Position numbers and translations under genes: made by a program. DNA of 8,237 nt. Source: JBKQHQ01 sp052148715. Its GTDB lineage: Bacteria; Pseudomonadota; Alphaproteobacteria; Rhizobiales; Xanthobacteraceae. The notes under the pieces were generated by a model. That model ran no database searches. It saw nothing but the letters and a program-made list of their open reading frames with translations, and was not told where the DNA came from. This document shows, piece by piece, positions 1-6,004 of this stretch. Each line of letters opens with the position of its first letter. The first letter of the stretch is position 1. Location of the stretch: NCBI GenBank assembly GCA_052148715.1, contig JBKQHQ010000199.1, positions 1-8,237 on the forward strand, written 5' to 3'.

Positions 1-94
1 CGATGCTCTTGCCATCCCCCAATAATGCCAAATTCTAACTCCAGCCGTAATGCAAAATCCCTACGTAATGGCCGCGTTTCTCGGGCCTTCTAAC

Positions 95-232
95 TCAAAA
101 ATCGCCCACTCGATTCCGCGAAGACCCGAAATAGATTGATAATGCGAGGAGGCAGAAGATCAGTCCGGCGACGAGCGGGCCCAGCACGACAGCGATCACG
201 ATCGGCATCAACAATCTAACAAGCTTTTGCAT
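95..232 (-). CDS. Possible 45-aa single-pass membrane peptide
   Basis: A short ATG-initiated frame starting MQKLVRLLMP and stopping at TGA. Residues 1-7 carry two positive charges (K3, R6). Residues 8-34 are almost wholly hydrophobic, with a central GPLVAG, and would span the membrane once. The tail (SSRNRVGDF) is polar. The basic N-terminus followed by a hydrophobic stretch is what a real small membrane protein looks like. It lies downstream of livM on the same strand, 94 bases past the livM stop. No good Shine-Dalgarno sequence is visible upstream of the ATG. It could be the intact peptide, or the first part of a longer membrane protein cut short by a frameshift; the remaining 94 bases to the window edge do not clearly restore a membrane protein. 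The family is not recognised. Confidence 0.35.
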   Translation of the reverse strand: MQKLVRLLMPIVIAVVLGPLVAGLIFCLLALSIYFGSSRNRVGDF

Positions 233-326
233 TTGACCAACTTTTTCAAATCCTACCTTGATCGATACCGGGGGTTGGTAAAGACAAAGATTATTGACCC
301 TTGCCGGCCGTCCAGCGGAATCGTCG

Positions 327-1142
327 TCATCGAGCCAACCTCATGGCGGCGATAAGGCCGTCGGGGCGCCACAGGGCCGAGGCAATCAACAGCGCACCGA
401 AAAAGGTCATGCGCCAATCCTGCAGGAAGCGAAATATCTCGGGAACGAGGGTGGCGACGGCGGCGCCGGCAATTGGCCCGAGCGGATTGCCGATCCCGCC
501 GAGCACGACGAAGAGAAACGTATCGGCCGAACGCAAGAACCCGAACTGCGCCGAATCAATGAACAGGGCATAATGCGCATAGAACGCGCCGGCGATACCG
601 GCAATGAAAGCGCCAAGCGAGAATGCCGTCAATTTGACGCGCACAAGATTGATGCCCATCGCCTCCGCCGCAACTTCATCGGCGTGGACGGTGATCATCG
701 CCCGGCCCATGCGAACATAGCGAAGCCGCCAAGCAACCAGTCCGGCCGCCACGCAAGCCGATCCGACCCATGCCAGATTGGTGTAGGGCAGCATGCCGCC
801 AATGCCGCCGGCGCCACCCGTATAGCTGAAATTCAGGAAAAAAACGCGGACGATCTCGCCGAAGCCGAGCGTGAGAATGATCAGGTAAACTCCGCGAATT
901 CGGATAGCCGGAATGCCGACCAATATTCCGCTCAATGCCGAGAGCGCCGCGGCAGCCGCAAGCGCCATCGAAAACGGGATGCCCGCTTTGGTCAGCATCG
1001 CGCTCGCGTAAGCGCCGATGGCCATGAAGCCGCCCTGCCCAAGCGAAATCAATCCTGCCGTCATGGGAACATAGAGGCTGAACGCCATCAGCACGTTGAT
1101 ACCGAGGAAAATCGCGACCGAAGCCCAGTAGCCCTCGAACAT
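327..1142 (-). CDS. livM: Branched-chain amino acid-type ABC transporter permease LivM
   Basis: Inner-membrane permease subunit of a HAAT-family ABC importer (LivM type), which would pair with LivH and two ATPases to import branched-chain amino acids or related amides, ureas or aromatic acids. The 271 residues are mostly hydrophobic helices. Family hallmarks are the ISLGQGGFMAIGAYASAML stretch (32-50), the ATPase-coupling EAA-like loop GRAMITVHADEVAAEAMGIN (146-165), and the C-terminal GGIGNPLGPIAGA (215-227) and ALWRPDGLI (256-264) motifs. In the EAA loop the usual arginine before the acidic pair is a histidine (H153). It is on the short side for LivM but lacks nothing obvious. The ATG lies 3 bases after the livH stop, so the two are surely co-transcribed and probably translationally coupled, with the GGAG in the end of livH serving as ribosome site. 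No ATPase gene follows; the true substrate is unknown. Confidence 0.93.
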   Translation of the reverse strand: MFEGYWASVAIFLGINVLMAFSLYVPMTAGLISLGQGGFMAIGAYASAMLTKAGIPFSMALAAAAALSALSGILVGIPAIRIRGVYLIILTLGFGEIVRVFFLNFSYTGGAGGIGGMLPYTNLAWVGSACVAAGLVAWRLRYVRMGRAMITVHADEVAAEAMGINLVRVKLTAFSLGAFIAGIAGAFYAHYALFIDSAQFGFLRSADTFLFVVLGGIGNPLGPIAGAAVATLVPEIFRFLQDWRMTFFGALLIASALWRPDGLIAAMRLAR

Positions 1143-1145
1143 GAG

Positions 1146-2027
1146 TTACCGCTCCGCCGCTATTCCAGTCGTAAAAAGACCGCGCGGCCGCACGAGCATG
1201 ATGACGATCATGAGGCCGAAGGCGACGGCGTCCCGGTAGGAGGAGGCAAGATAGGCGACGCATAGAACTTCGACGATGCCCAGCAGCAGGCCCCCCGCCA
1301 TGGCTCCGTAGATGCTGCCAAGTCCGCCCACCAGCATGATCGCCAGCCCCTTGACCGCCATGTTGATGCCCATAAACGGCGAAACCGCCGTATAGGCGAG
1401 GCCGACCAGCACGCCGGCCACGCCGGCCAAGGCGGACGCGACCGCAAAGGTCAGCATGATCACCGCATCGGTGTTGATTCCGAGAATGCTCGCGATCTCG
1501 ATATTCTCGGCGGTTGCGCGCATCGCCATTCCATAACGCGTTCGCGATACCAGGAGATGGAGCGCCACCATCGCGACCAGCGCCGTCGCCATGATGAACA
1601 GCTGTGTGGCGCTGACCAGCACGTAGCCTAGATTGTAGACATCGTTGTTGCCGAATTGCGAGGGATATTCGGATTGCTCGGAGCCGAAAATCTTCGTGAA
1701 AACCTCTTGCAGGATCAATCCGGCGCCGATGCTGCTGACCATTGGCGCCAGAAAACTCCCGCCTTGGCGACGGATCGGCCGAAAGGCAATCAGCTCCATG
1801 ACGATCCCTAGAGCCGCGGTGCCCAGGATCGCCGCGAGCAATGCCGCGATCGGCCCCACATCCAGCACAAGCATCGTTTCCAAGCCGATATAGGCTCCGA
1901 CCATGAACACTTCGCCGTGGGCAAGGTGAATGAGCCGAAGCACGCCGAATATCAGCGAGTAGCCGATCGCCACCAGGGCATAGGTGCCGCCAAGCATCAA
2001 ACCATTGGTGATTTGCTGTAGCAGCAT
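1146..2027 (-). CDS. livH: Branched-chain amino acid-type ABC transporter permease LivH
   Basis: Partner inner-membrane permease to LivM in a HAAT-family ABC importer. From the ATG at 2027 it has 293 residues, close to the family norm of about 290-310. Visible hallmarks are the N-terminal NGLMLGGTYALVAIGYSLIF (8-27), the near-universal RLIHLAHGEVFMVGAY (31-46), the EAA coupling loop TRYGMAMRATAENIEIASIL (163-182), the GGLGSIYGAMAGG stretch (234-246) and the terminal LVRPRGLF (278-285). The frame can be extended to a TTG at 2039, but the ATG at 2027 is preferred because gaggga (2037-2032 on the minus strand) sits 4 bases ahead of it. It is the first intact gene of the livHM pair. Upstream lies only the 3' end of a binding-protein gene, so the unit may need its own promoter in 2028-2180 or read-through from dctP. 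Confidence 0.94.
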   Translation of the reverse strand: MLLQQITNGLMLGGTYALVAIGYSLIFGVLRLIHLAHGEVFMVGAYIGLETMLVLDVGPIAALLAAILGTAALGIVMELIAFRPIRRQGGSFLAPMVSSIGAGLILQEVFTKIFGSEQSEYPSQFGNNDVYNLGYVLVSATQLFIMATALVAMVALHLLVSRTRYGMAMRATAENIEIASILGINTDAVIMLTFAVASALAGVAGVLVGLAYTAVSPFMGINMAVKGLAIMLVGGLGSIYGAMAGGLLLGIVEVLCVAYLASSYRDAVAFGLMIVIMLVRPRGLFTTGIAAER

Positions 2028-2031
2028 CGAA

Positions 2032-2037
2032 TCCCTC
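2032..2037 (-). promoter_or_regulatory. Shine-Dalgarno of livH
   Basis: On the minus strand this reads gaggga, 4 bases before the ATG at 2027. It overlaps the alternative TTG start at 2039 and so argues for the downstream ATG. Confidence 0.6.
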
Positions 2038-2180
2038 AACGGGCGGTGCGACGGCAGGAGCAGCGAAGAACGAAAATCCCCGGACCACTATATGTCATGC
2101 CGGCCCGACCTGCATTGAGCCGGCGCGCCTTATCGGTGAGCGAGTTGTCGACGCAAATCAACTTCCCCGACGCGTTGCGC

Positions 2181-2357
2181 TTATTGTGCCGAGATCATCT
2201 TGCCGTCTTCGATCACCAGTATGGTCGGCTTGCGCACCGTCTCTCCGTCGGCGTTGATCGCGGTGGCGCCCGTCAATGGCGCTTCGGCATCCTTCATCTG
2301 CGCCCAGCAATCGCGGACGCAGCGCGCTGGCGCAGTATCGCGGGATACGGCGCTGGC
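2181..2357 (-). pseudogene. 3' remnant of a LivK-like ABC substrate-binding protein gene
   Basis: Reading the minus strand toward TAA (2183-2181), one frame gives a segment whose last 38 residues look like the C-terminus of a periplasmic binding protein of the LivK (PBP1, ligand-binding) type. Key parts are VRDCWAQMKD, then APLTGATAINADGETVRKP, then ILVIEDGKM and a short tail. The family C-terminus typically has a helix ending in an LKD-like motif, a TG plus an N/D-G turn, then a strand ending in DGK. The frame is blocked by TGA at 2360-2358, and upstream no frame continues convincingly as a binding protein before the dctP stop at 2438. So most of the gene, including its signal peptide and ligand lobes, is missing. 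It lies on the same strand immediately ahead of livH, exactly where livK is expected. No match could be computed; the call rests on motif reading. Confidence 0.62.
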
Positions 2358-2435
2358 TCATTTGCAGGGCAGAGCCGTCTCCGGCTCGAGCAACGGCGTC
2401 ACTTTGCATCGCTGAGCGCGTCGATTTTCGCGTGC

Positions 2436-3452
2436 CTACTGGGTGCGCTGCACCGTGGCTCGCAACAGGTCCCAAAGCGGCTTCAATTGCGGCTTGGAAT
2501 TGACGATCTCGTCGCCGACGGTGCTGATCTTGGCCATCATCTCGGTCTTATCGGCCGGTGCGAGCACATCAAGCTCGCCGCCCTTCTCGACCCAGGTCCT
2601 GCGCTGGTGCGCCATGAAATCGACCACCCATGGATTGGCTTCCGTGCCGGATTCCTGCGCGGCCGCCAGCACCGTGGCTTGGAGATCGGCGGGCAAAGTT
2701 TCGAGCCATCGCTTGCTCACCACCGCCAAGACGAACACGAACGCATGGCCGGTTTCGTTCATGTATTTGGCGGTGTCGTAATATTTGAACGCGGTGAAGA
2801 TCCCCAGATTGCCGAGCGCACCGTCGATGGTTCCCTGTTGCAGCGCCGGCAAGACGTCTCCGAGCGACATCGGCACGCCGGTAGCGCCGAGCCGCGCGAT
2901 CTGGTCGATCTGGAACTGGGAGGCGAGTATCCTGATCTTTTTGCCCTTGAAGTCGGCGAGCGTGCGGAGCGGTATGCGCGACGCGAATGCCGCCGGTGCG
3001 CCGATGAACAGGGTCGCGCCGATCAGGCCCTTATTGGCACCGAGAGCGAGGAAGGTCTTGGCGAATTCGGGATCGGATATGAGCTTGACCGCCTGCTGCT
3101 CGCTCGTGACTAACCCCGGCGCGCTCAGCAGCTCGAAACGCTCATCGACCCCCGCGAAGAACTCGGGCGGAGCGTTGAACACTTGGATCGAGCCGAGCTG
3201 GGTGCCCTCGATCATCCGCGGGATCGAGCCGAGCTGGCTTGCCGGATAAAGCTCCGCTTTGATGCGGCCTCCGGATTTCGTCTCGACAGCCGCGGCAAAT
3301 CGCTTCATCCACTCGTGCTGCCCGTCATTGAGCGTCGCGGTGGCGACCTTCATCACAATCGGGGTGCTTTGGGCGCGCGGCGCTGTGACGCCTGCGTCAA
3401 TGATCGCGGCGGCGGCGACCACCGCGAGCGCGGCGGTGTATCTCGTTCTCAT
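2436..3452 (-). CDS. dctP: TRAP transporter substrate-binding protein, DctP family
   Basis: Periplasmic solute-binding protein of a TRAP transporter, a sodium-driven system that captures carboxylates and similar organic acids and hands them to DctQ/DctM. From the ATG at 3452 it is 338 residues, typical for the family. Residues 1-28 form a Sec signal peptide (RTRY, a long Ala/Val core, cleavage near PRA-QS). DctP hallmarks are YPASQLGS (69-76), TLADFKGKKIRI (164-175) with the conserved substrate-carboxylate arginine at about R174, and LPALQQGTIDGAL (201-213). The frame stays open upstream to 3728, but the 3452 start is chosen for its GGAGG ribosome site and signal peptide; the extension is not protein-like. 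No DctQ or DctM genes are in the window. Instead the gene stands upstream of a broken livK-like gene and livHM. Substrate unknown. Confidence 0.9.
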   Translation of the reverse strand: MRTRYTAALAVVAAAAIIDAGVTAPRAQSTPIVMKVATATLNDGQHEWMKRFAAAVETKSGGRIKAELYPASQLGSIPRMIEGTQLGSIQVFNAPPEFFAGVDERFELLSAPGLVTSEQQAVKLISDPEFAKTFLALGANKGLIGATLFIGAPAAFASRIPLRTLADFKGKKIRILASQFQIDQIARLGATGVPMSLGDVLPALQQGTIDGALGNLGIFTAFKYYDTAKYMNETGHAFVFVLAVVSKRWLETLPADLQATVLAAAQESGTEANPWVVDFMAHQRRTWVEKGGELDVLAPADKTEMMAKISTVGDEIVNSKPQLKPLWDLLRATVQRTQ

Positions 3453-3457
3453 GCGAT

Positions 3458-3462
3458 CCTCC
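3458..3462 (-). promoter_or_regulatory. Shine-Dalgarno of dctP
   Basis: On the minus strand this is ggagg, 5 bases before the ATG at 3452. It fixes the start of dctP and argues against the longer open frame reaching 3728. Confidence 0.75.
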
Positions 3463-3477
3463 GATAGAGCCCCGCTT

Positions 3478-3537
3478 GCAGACCTCGAGTATGCATTCGG
3501 CGTGCCACTGCTCGATCGAAGCCCGCAGCGCGAACCG
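3478..3537 (+). pseudogene. Short LysR-type regulator helix-turn-helix remnant
   Basis: One plus-strand frame reads ADLEYAFGVPLLDRSPQREP. This closely matches the end of the recognition helix and the wing of LysR-type regulators, where the pattern is A-DLE--LGV-LLDRSP-GVEPT. The preceding residues in the same frame (DRAPL) do not match the expected SQPAVSKAI, and the following ones (FIRSLDPCARS) lose the family pattern, so about 20 codons survive. It may start at a recombination junction very near the dctP ribosome site. It cannot encode a working regulator. It could be what is left of a divergently oriented regulator that once controlled dctP or the liv genes. Chance similarity is unlikely for this many matching positions, but the piece is short and no search was run. 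Confidence 0.55.
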
Positions 3538-3730
3538 TTCATTCGATCCCTCGATCCGTGCGCGCGAAGTAGACGGCACGGTAGTTGGCGAGCGGCGCGC
3601 TTGACCGTCGCCCCGGCTTGCGTCTGCACGCCAGTGGACGTCGCTCCCGGTGCGCCGACCACGACCGGTTTGCCGAGCATCGCGCCCGTAATTATCATGG
3701 GGCCCCTTGTCGGCTTGTCGGCAAGCAATG

Positions 3731-3736
3731 GGGAGG
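3731..3736 (+). promoter_or_regulatory. Shine-Dalgarno of the DUF1330 gene
   Basis: The sequence gggagg lies 5 bases before the ATG at 3742. It selects this ATG over both the in-frame ATG at 3748 and the much longer upstream open frame. Confidence 0.7.
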
Positions 3737-3741
3737 ACCCT

Positions 3742-4140
3742 ATGAAAATGCGCTACACGATTGCATTGGCAGTGCTCGCAGGCACGGCGCTTGGTGCCGC
3801 GGCGGTGCAAGGTCTCCACGCTCAGGCCAAGCCGCCCGTCTACTATGTCACGGAAATCGATGTATTCGACCCGGACGGTTACGCGAAGGAGTACGCTCCG
3901 AAGGCGCAAGCCATTATCAAGGCCGCCGGCGGTCGTTACTTGGCCCTTGGAGGAGCGGCAGCAGGCGGAAAGGTGACGGCGTTTGACGGCGACCCGCCAA
4001 AGCGGGTTGCCGTTCTGGTTTGGGACAGCATCGAGAAGATTCAAGCGTGGCGTGATAACCCGGAATATATCGAGCTGCGCAAGGTCGGGGGAAAATACGC
4101 GAAGTTTCACTCGTTCTCCGTCGAGGGCGTGGCACCATAA
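3742..4140 (+). CDS. Exported DUF1330 domain protein
   Basis: A 132-residue protein of the DUF1330 family, small ferredoxin-like-fold proteins of unknown biochemical role related in fold to dimeric alpha-beta barrel proteins. Residues 1-28 are a Sec signal peptide (MKMRYTIALAVLAGTALGAA, cleavage near LHAQA), placing it in the periplasm. The mature part starts KPPVYYVTEIDVFDPDGYAK (30-49), then PKAQAIIKAAGGRYLALGG (53-71), then DPPKRVAVLVWDSIEKIQAW (84-103), the order of strand and helix elements typical of DUF1330. The C-terminal FHSFSVEGV also fits. The start is set by the gggagg ribosome site. It is followed after 29 bases by a strong hairpin, so it is probably a single-gene transcript, with the next gene separately transcribed or attenuated. 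Its signal peptide resembles that of the divergent dctP in sequence but not in codons. Function unknown. Confidence 0.88.
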   Translation: MKMRYTIALAVLAGTALGAAAVQGLHAQAKPPVYYVTEIDVFDPDGYAKEYAPKAQAIIKAAGGRYLALGGAAAGGKVTAFDGDPPKRVAVLVWDSIEKIQAWRDNPEYIELRKVGGKYAKFHSFSVEGVAP

Positions 4141-4169
4141 ATCCGGATCAAGCCGTCTGAATTCCCCCG

Positions 4170-4199
4170 GGCCGAAGTCGGGTCTCACCGACTTCGGCC
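4170..4199. terminator. Perfect 12-bp GC-rich hairpin, terminator-like
   Basis: The arms ggccgaagtcgg (4170-4181) and ccgacttcggcc (4188-4199) are exact reverse complements around a 6-base loop gtctca. The hairpin sits 29 bases after the DUF1330 stop and 25 bases before the GTG of the glycoside hydrolase. It has the stem strength of an intrinsic terminator but no T-run follows (aatgggtgtgg). It may therefore end or attenuate DUF1330 transcription with Rho, protect the 3' end of that mRNA, or lie in the leader of the hydrolase mRNA. Confidence 0.6.
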
Positions 4200-4224
4200 A
4201 ATGGGTGTGGGAAGGCGATGAGAT

Positions 4225-5655
4225 GTGATTGAGGCCATGCGAGGCACGTCGCGCCGGCGTTTGCTTGCCGCCGCAGTCGGAGCGTTCGCGTTAGGCAAAC
4301 CTTTGCGGGCGCAAACGGCGATGGCGGAGCAGCTCACTTTTCCCGCGGATTTTGCTTGGGGTGCTTCGACGTCGAGCTATCAAATCGAAGGCGCCGTCGA
4401 TGCGGACGGACGCGGCAAGAGCATCTGGGATGTCTTCTGCTATACGCCGGGACGGGTGAAGAATGGCGACACCGCCGACATTGCCTGCGACCACTATCAC
4501 CGCTGGCGCGAAGACGTCGAATTGCTTTCGCGCGGCGGTTTTGGCGCTTATCGCTTCTCCACGGCGTGGCCGCGCATCTTGCCGACGGGCAGCGGCGCCA
4601 TCGAGGCGCGCGGGCTAGACTTTTATGATCGTTTGGTCGATCAGCTGGTGGCGCGCGGCATAACGCCGTGGCTGTGCCTTTATCATTGGGATATGCCGCA
4701 GGCGTTGCAAGCTCAGGGCGGCTGGCTCAACCGAGATATCGTGCAAAAATTCGCCGATTATGGGCGCATTGTAGCAAGCCGGCTGGGCGACCGCGTCAAG
4801 CACTGGGCCATGTTCAACGAGCCCAATGTGCACGCGCTGTTCGGACACGGAACCGGCGAGCACGCGCCGGGTCTCGCCGGCCTGCCGAACATGCTCGCCG
4901 CCGTCCATCACCAGAATTTGGCGCAGGGTCGGGCCTTGCAGGCGCTGCGCGCGGAGCGCCCCGATCTCAAGCTCGGTACGGTGATCTCGCTGCAGCCGGC
5001 GCGAGCGTCCTCCGATCGCGAGGAGGATCGTCGCGCAGCCGAACGATTCGACGCGATGTGGAACGGCGCCTGCCTCGATCCGCTGCTGCGCGGCTCCTAC
5101 CCCGCGTCGGTCGCCGCCGACTTCGCGCCGCTGATCGCCGACGGCGATCTATCTGCGATGCACCAGCCGGTCGATTACCTCGGCGTGAACTACTATGGGC
5201 CGATGTATATCGCGCACGCCCCGCAAAGCCTGTTTGGGGCTTGGTACGGCGCCGTGCCGGAGGGCAGCCGCTTCACGGCCATGGGCTGGCCGATCGATGC
5301 CGCCGGCCTCACCGAGCAGCTGATCCACCTGCGCGATCACTATGGCGATCCCGACCTATACGTGACCGAGAACGGCGCCTGCTACGACGATACTCTCGCT
5401 GCCGACGGCACCGTGCATGACGACGACCGTATCGCGTATTTGCGCGATCATCTCACCGCGGCGCAAAAGGCGCTCGCCGCGGGGGTGAAGTTGCGCGGCT
5501 ATTTCGTCTGGTCGTTGCTCGATAATTTTGAATGGGCGGAAGGCTACCGCCGCCGCTTCGGCATCGTCCACGTCGATTTCAAAACGCTCAAGCGCACGCC
5601 GAAGGCGTCCCATCGATGGCTGGCCGAATTCATCAAGGCTCACTCTCGATCGTGA
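4225..5655 (+). CDS. Tat-exported glycoside hydrolase family 1 beta-glucosidase
   Basis: Retaining beta-glycosidase of family GH1, hydrolysing beta-linked glucosides or galactosides from the non-reducing end. All family landmarks are present, numbered from the GTG at 4225: the N-terminal FAWGASTSSYQIEGA (43-57) with substrate-binding Q53, YHWDMPQAL (153-161) with H154, the acid/base glutamate E199 in MFNEPN, VNYYGPMY (321-328), the nucleophile E382 in VTENGA, and WSLLDNFEWAEGY (429-441). At 476 residues it is a normal GH1 catalytic domain plus a leader. The leader contains SRRRLL (9-14) and a hydrophobic stretch ending RAQTAMA, a good twin-arginine export signal. Most bacterial GH1 enzymes are cytoplasmic, so export is notable. 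Start is either GTG 4225 (gaagg 9 bases upstream) or ATG 4237 (472 residues); both keep the leader. No sugar transporter is adjacent. Confidence 0.93.
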   Translation: MIEAMRGTSRRRLLAAAVGAFALGKPLRAQTAMAEQLTFPADFAWGASTSSYQIEGAVDADGRGKSIWDVFCYTPGRVKNGDTADIACDHYHRWREDVELLSRGGFGAYRFSTAWPRILPTGSGAIEARGLDFYDRLVDQLVARGITPWLCLYHWDMPQALQAQGGWLNRDIVQKFADYGRIVASRLGDRVKHWAMFNEPNVHALFGHGTGEHAPGLAGLPNMLAAVHHQNLAQGRALQALRAERPDLKLGTVISLQPARASSDREEDRRAAERFDAMWNGACLDPLLRGSYPASVAADFAPLIADGDLSAMHQPVDYLGVNYYGPMYIAHAPQSLFGAWYGAVPEGSRFTAMGWPIDAAGLTEQLIHLRDHYGDPDLYVTENGACYDDTLAADGTVHDDDRIAYLRDHLTAAQKALAAGVKLRGYFVWSLLDNFEWAEGYRRRFGIVHVDFKTLKRTPKASHRWLAEFIKAHSRS

Positions 5656-6004
5656 GCGTGTCGATCGCATGTGGACCGCAGAGGAATCTTCACCTTCCTC
5701 CTCGTGGGAACGAGGGCCAGGGATGCACACATCGGCTGCTTTCCCCGGCATTGTCTCTCTGTTGTCATCATCCGCGAAGGCGGATGACCCAGTAACCACA
5801 AACGACACCCCAGGCATCTCGCCCGGTCCGAGCGTACTGGATCATCCGCCTTCGCGGATGATGACAACGGAAACGGACGAAATGTGTGCATCCCCTGGCG
5901 CAAGCGGGGAGAGGTGAAGTGGTGTCGTTGCATCGATTTCACCGGAACATGCTTTTAGCGGCGGAGAGAATGGACGAGCCGCCTCGGAAAGAAGTAAGTA
6001 GCGG
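5656..6004. other. Gene-free spacer between the hydrolase and tctB
   Basis: These 349 bases hold no credible gene. Most is taken by the nested inverted repeat at 5688-5919; open frames across it are low-complexity read-through of repeat sequence. The last 85 bases (5920-6004) must carry the start signals of tctB, but no clear -35/-10 pair or strong ribosome site could be picked out. Confidence 0.7.
5688..5919. repeat. Nested inverted-repeat element (MITE-like)
   Basis: A large imperfect inverted repeat. The outer ends are cttcacc (5688-5694) and ggtgaag (5913-5919). Next in come the matching arms agggatgcacacat (5719-5732) and atgtgtgcatcccct (5881-5895). The innermost arms are 34 bases long (5761-5794 and 5835-5868) and differ at one position. 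Each inner arm is itself a hairpin, catccgc-gaag-gcggatg or its complement. The right outer end has caagcggggagagg, like another repeat I recall from Bradyrhizobium. No transposase is present, so it would be a non-autonomous element or a pair of REP-like palindromes. As RNA it would fold strongly and could end transcription of the hydrolase gene. Confidence 0.75.

Larger units (their letters stand above)
3453..3741. other. Divergent spacer between dctP and the DUF1330 gene
   Basis: This 289-base spacer must hold the start signals for both divergent genes. Apart from the LysR remnant, visible structure is limited to a perfect ggggcccc palindrome (3699-3706), a tandem repeat of cttgtcgg (3706-3713 and 3714-3721) and a small gcttg-tcgg-caagc hairpin (3713-3726) just ahead of the plus-strand ribosome site. 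No convincing sigma-70 -35/-10 pair was found on either strand. The minus strand stays open across most of it, but the translation resembles no protein. Confidence 0.5.

Noticed and set aside
676..2088. 470-codon minus-strand open frame and a 323-codon plus-strand frame (294-1265) over livHM
   Set aside because: They overlap two unmistakable permease genes, are rich in Arg/Gly/His/Asp typical of out-of-frame GC-rich DNA, and show no family motif.
2087..2092. Minus-strand tatagt as a -10 box for livH
   Set aside because: No acceptable -35 hexamer lies about 17 bases upstream; a single -10-like hexamer is not enough.
2372..2387. gagccg-tctc-cggctc hairpin downstream of dctP as a terminator
   Set aside because: The stem is only 6 bp with no T-run on the minus strand; such stems are common by chance in GC-rich DNA.
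2046..3113. 355-codon plus-strand open frame opposite dctP
   Set aside because: It is antisense to a complete DctP coding sequence and its composition is that of a shadow frame.
3453..3728. 92-codon N-terminal extension of dctP
   Set aside because: The extension has no domain or export pattern, runs antisense to the LysR remnant, and would bury the signal peptide; the GGAGG at 3462-3458 supports the 3452 start.
3742..3790. Signal peptide of the DUF1330 protein copied from dctP (MKMRYTIALAVLA versus MRTRYTAALAVVA)
   Set aside because: Codons differ throughout, so recent duplication is unsupported; similar signal peptides are common in exported proteins.
5640..5942. 100-codon minus-strand frame in the spacer, and similar frames on the plus strand
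   Set aside because: The translation consists of repeat-derived pieces such as SSAKADDPV and HPPSRMMTT on both strands, the result of reading the inverted-repeat element.
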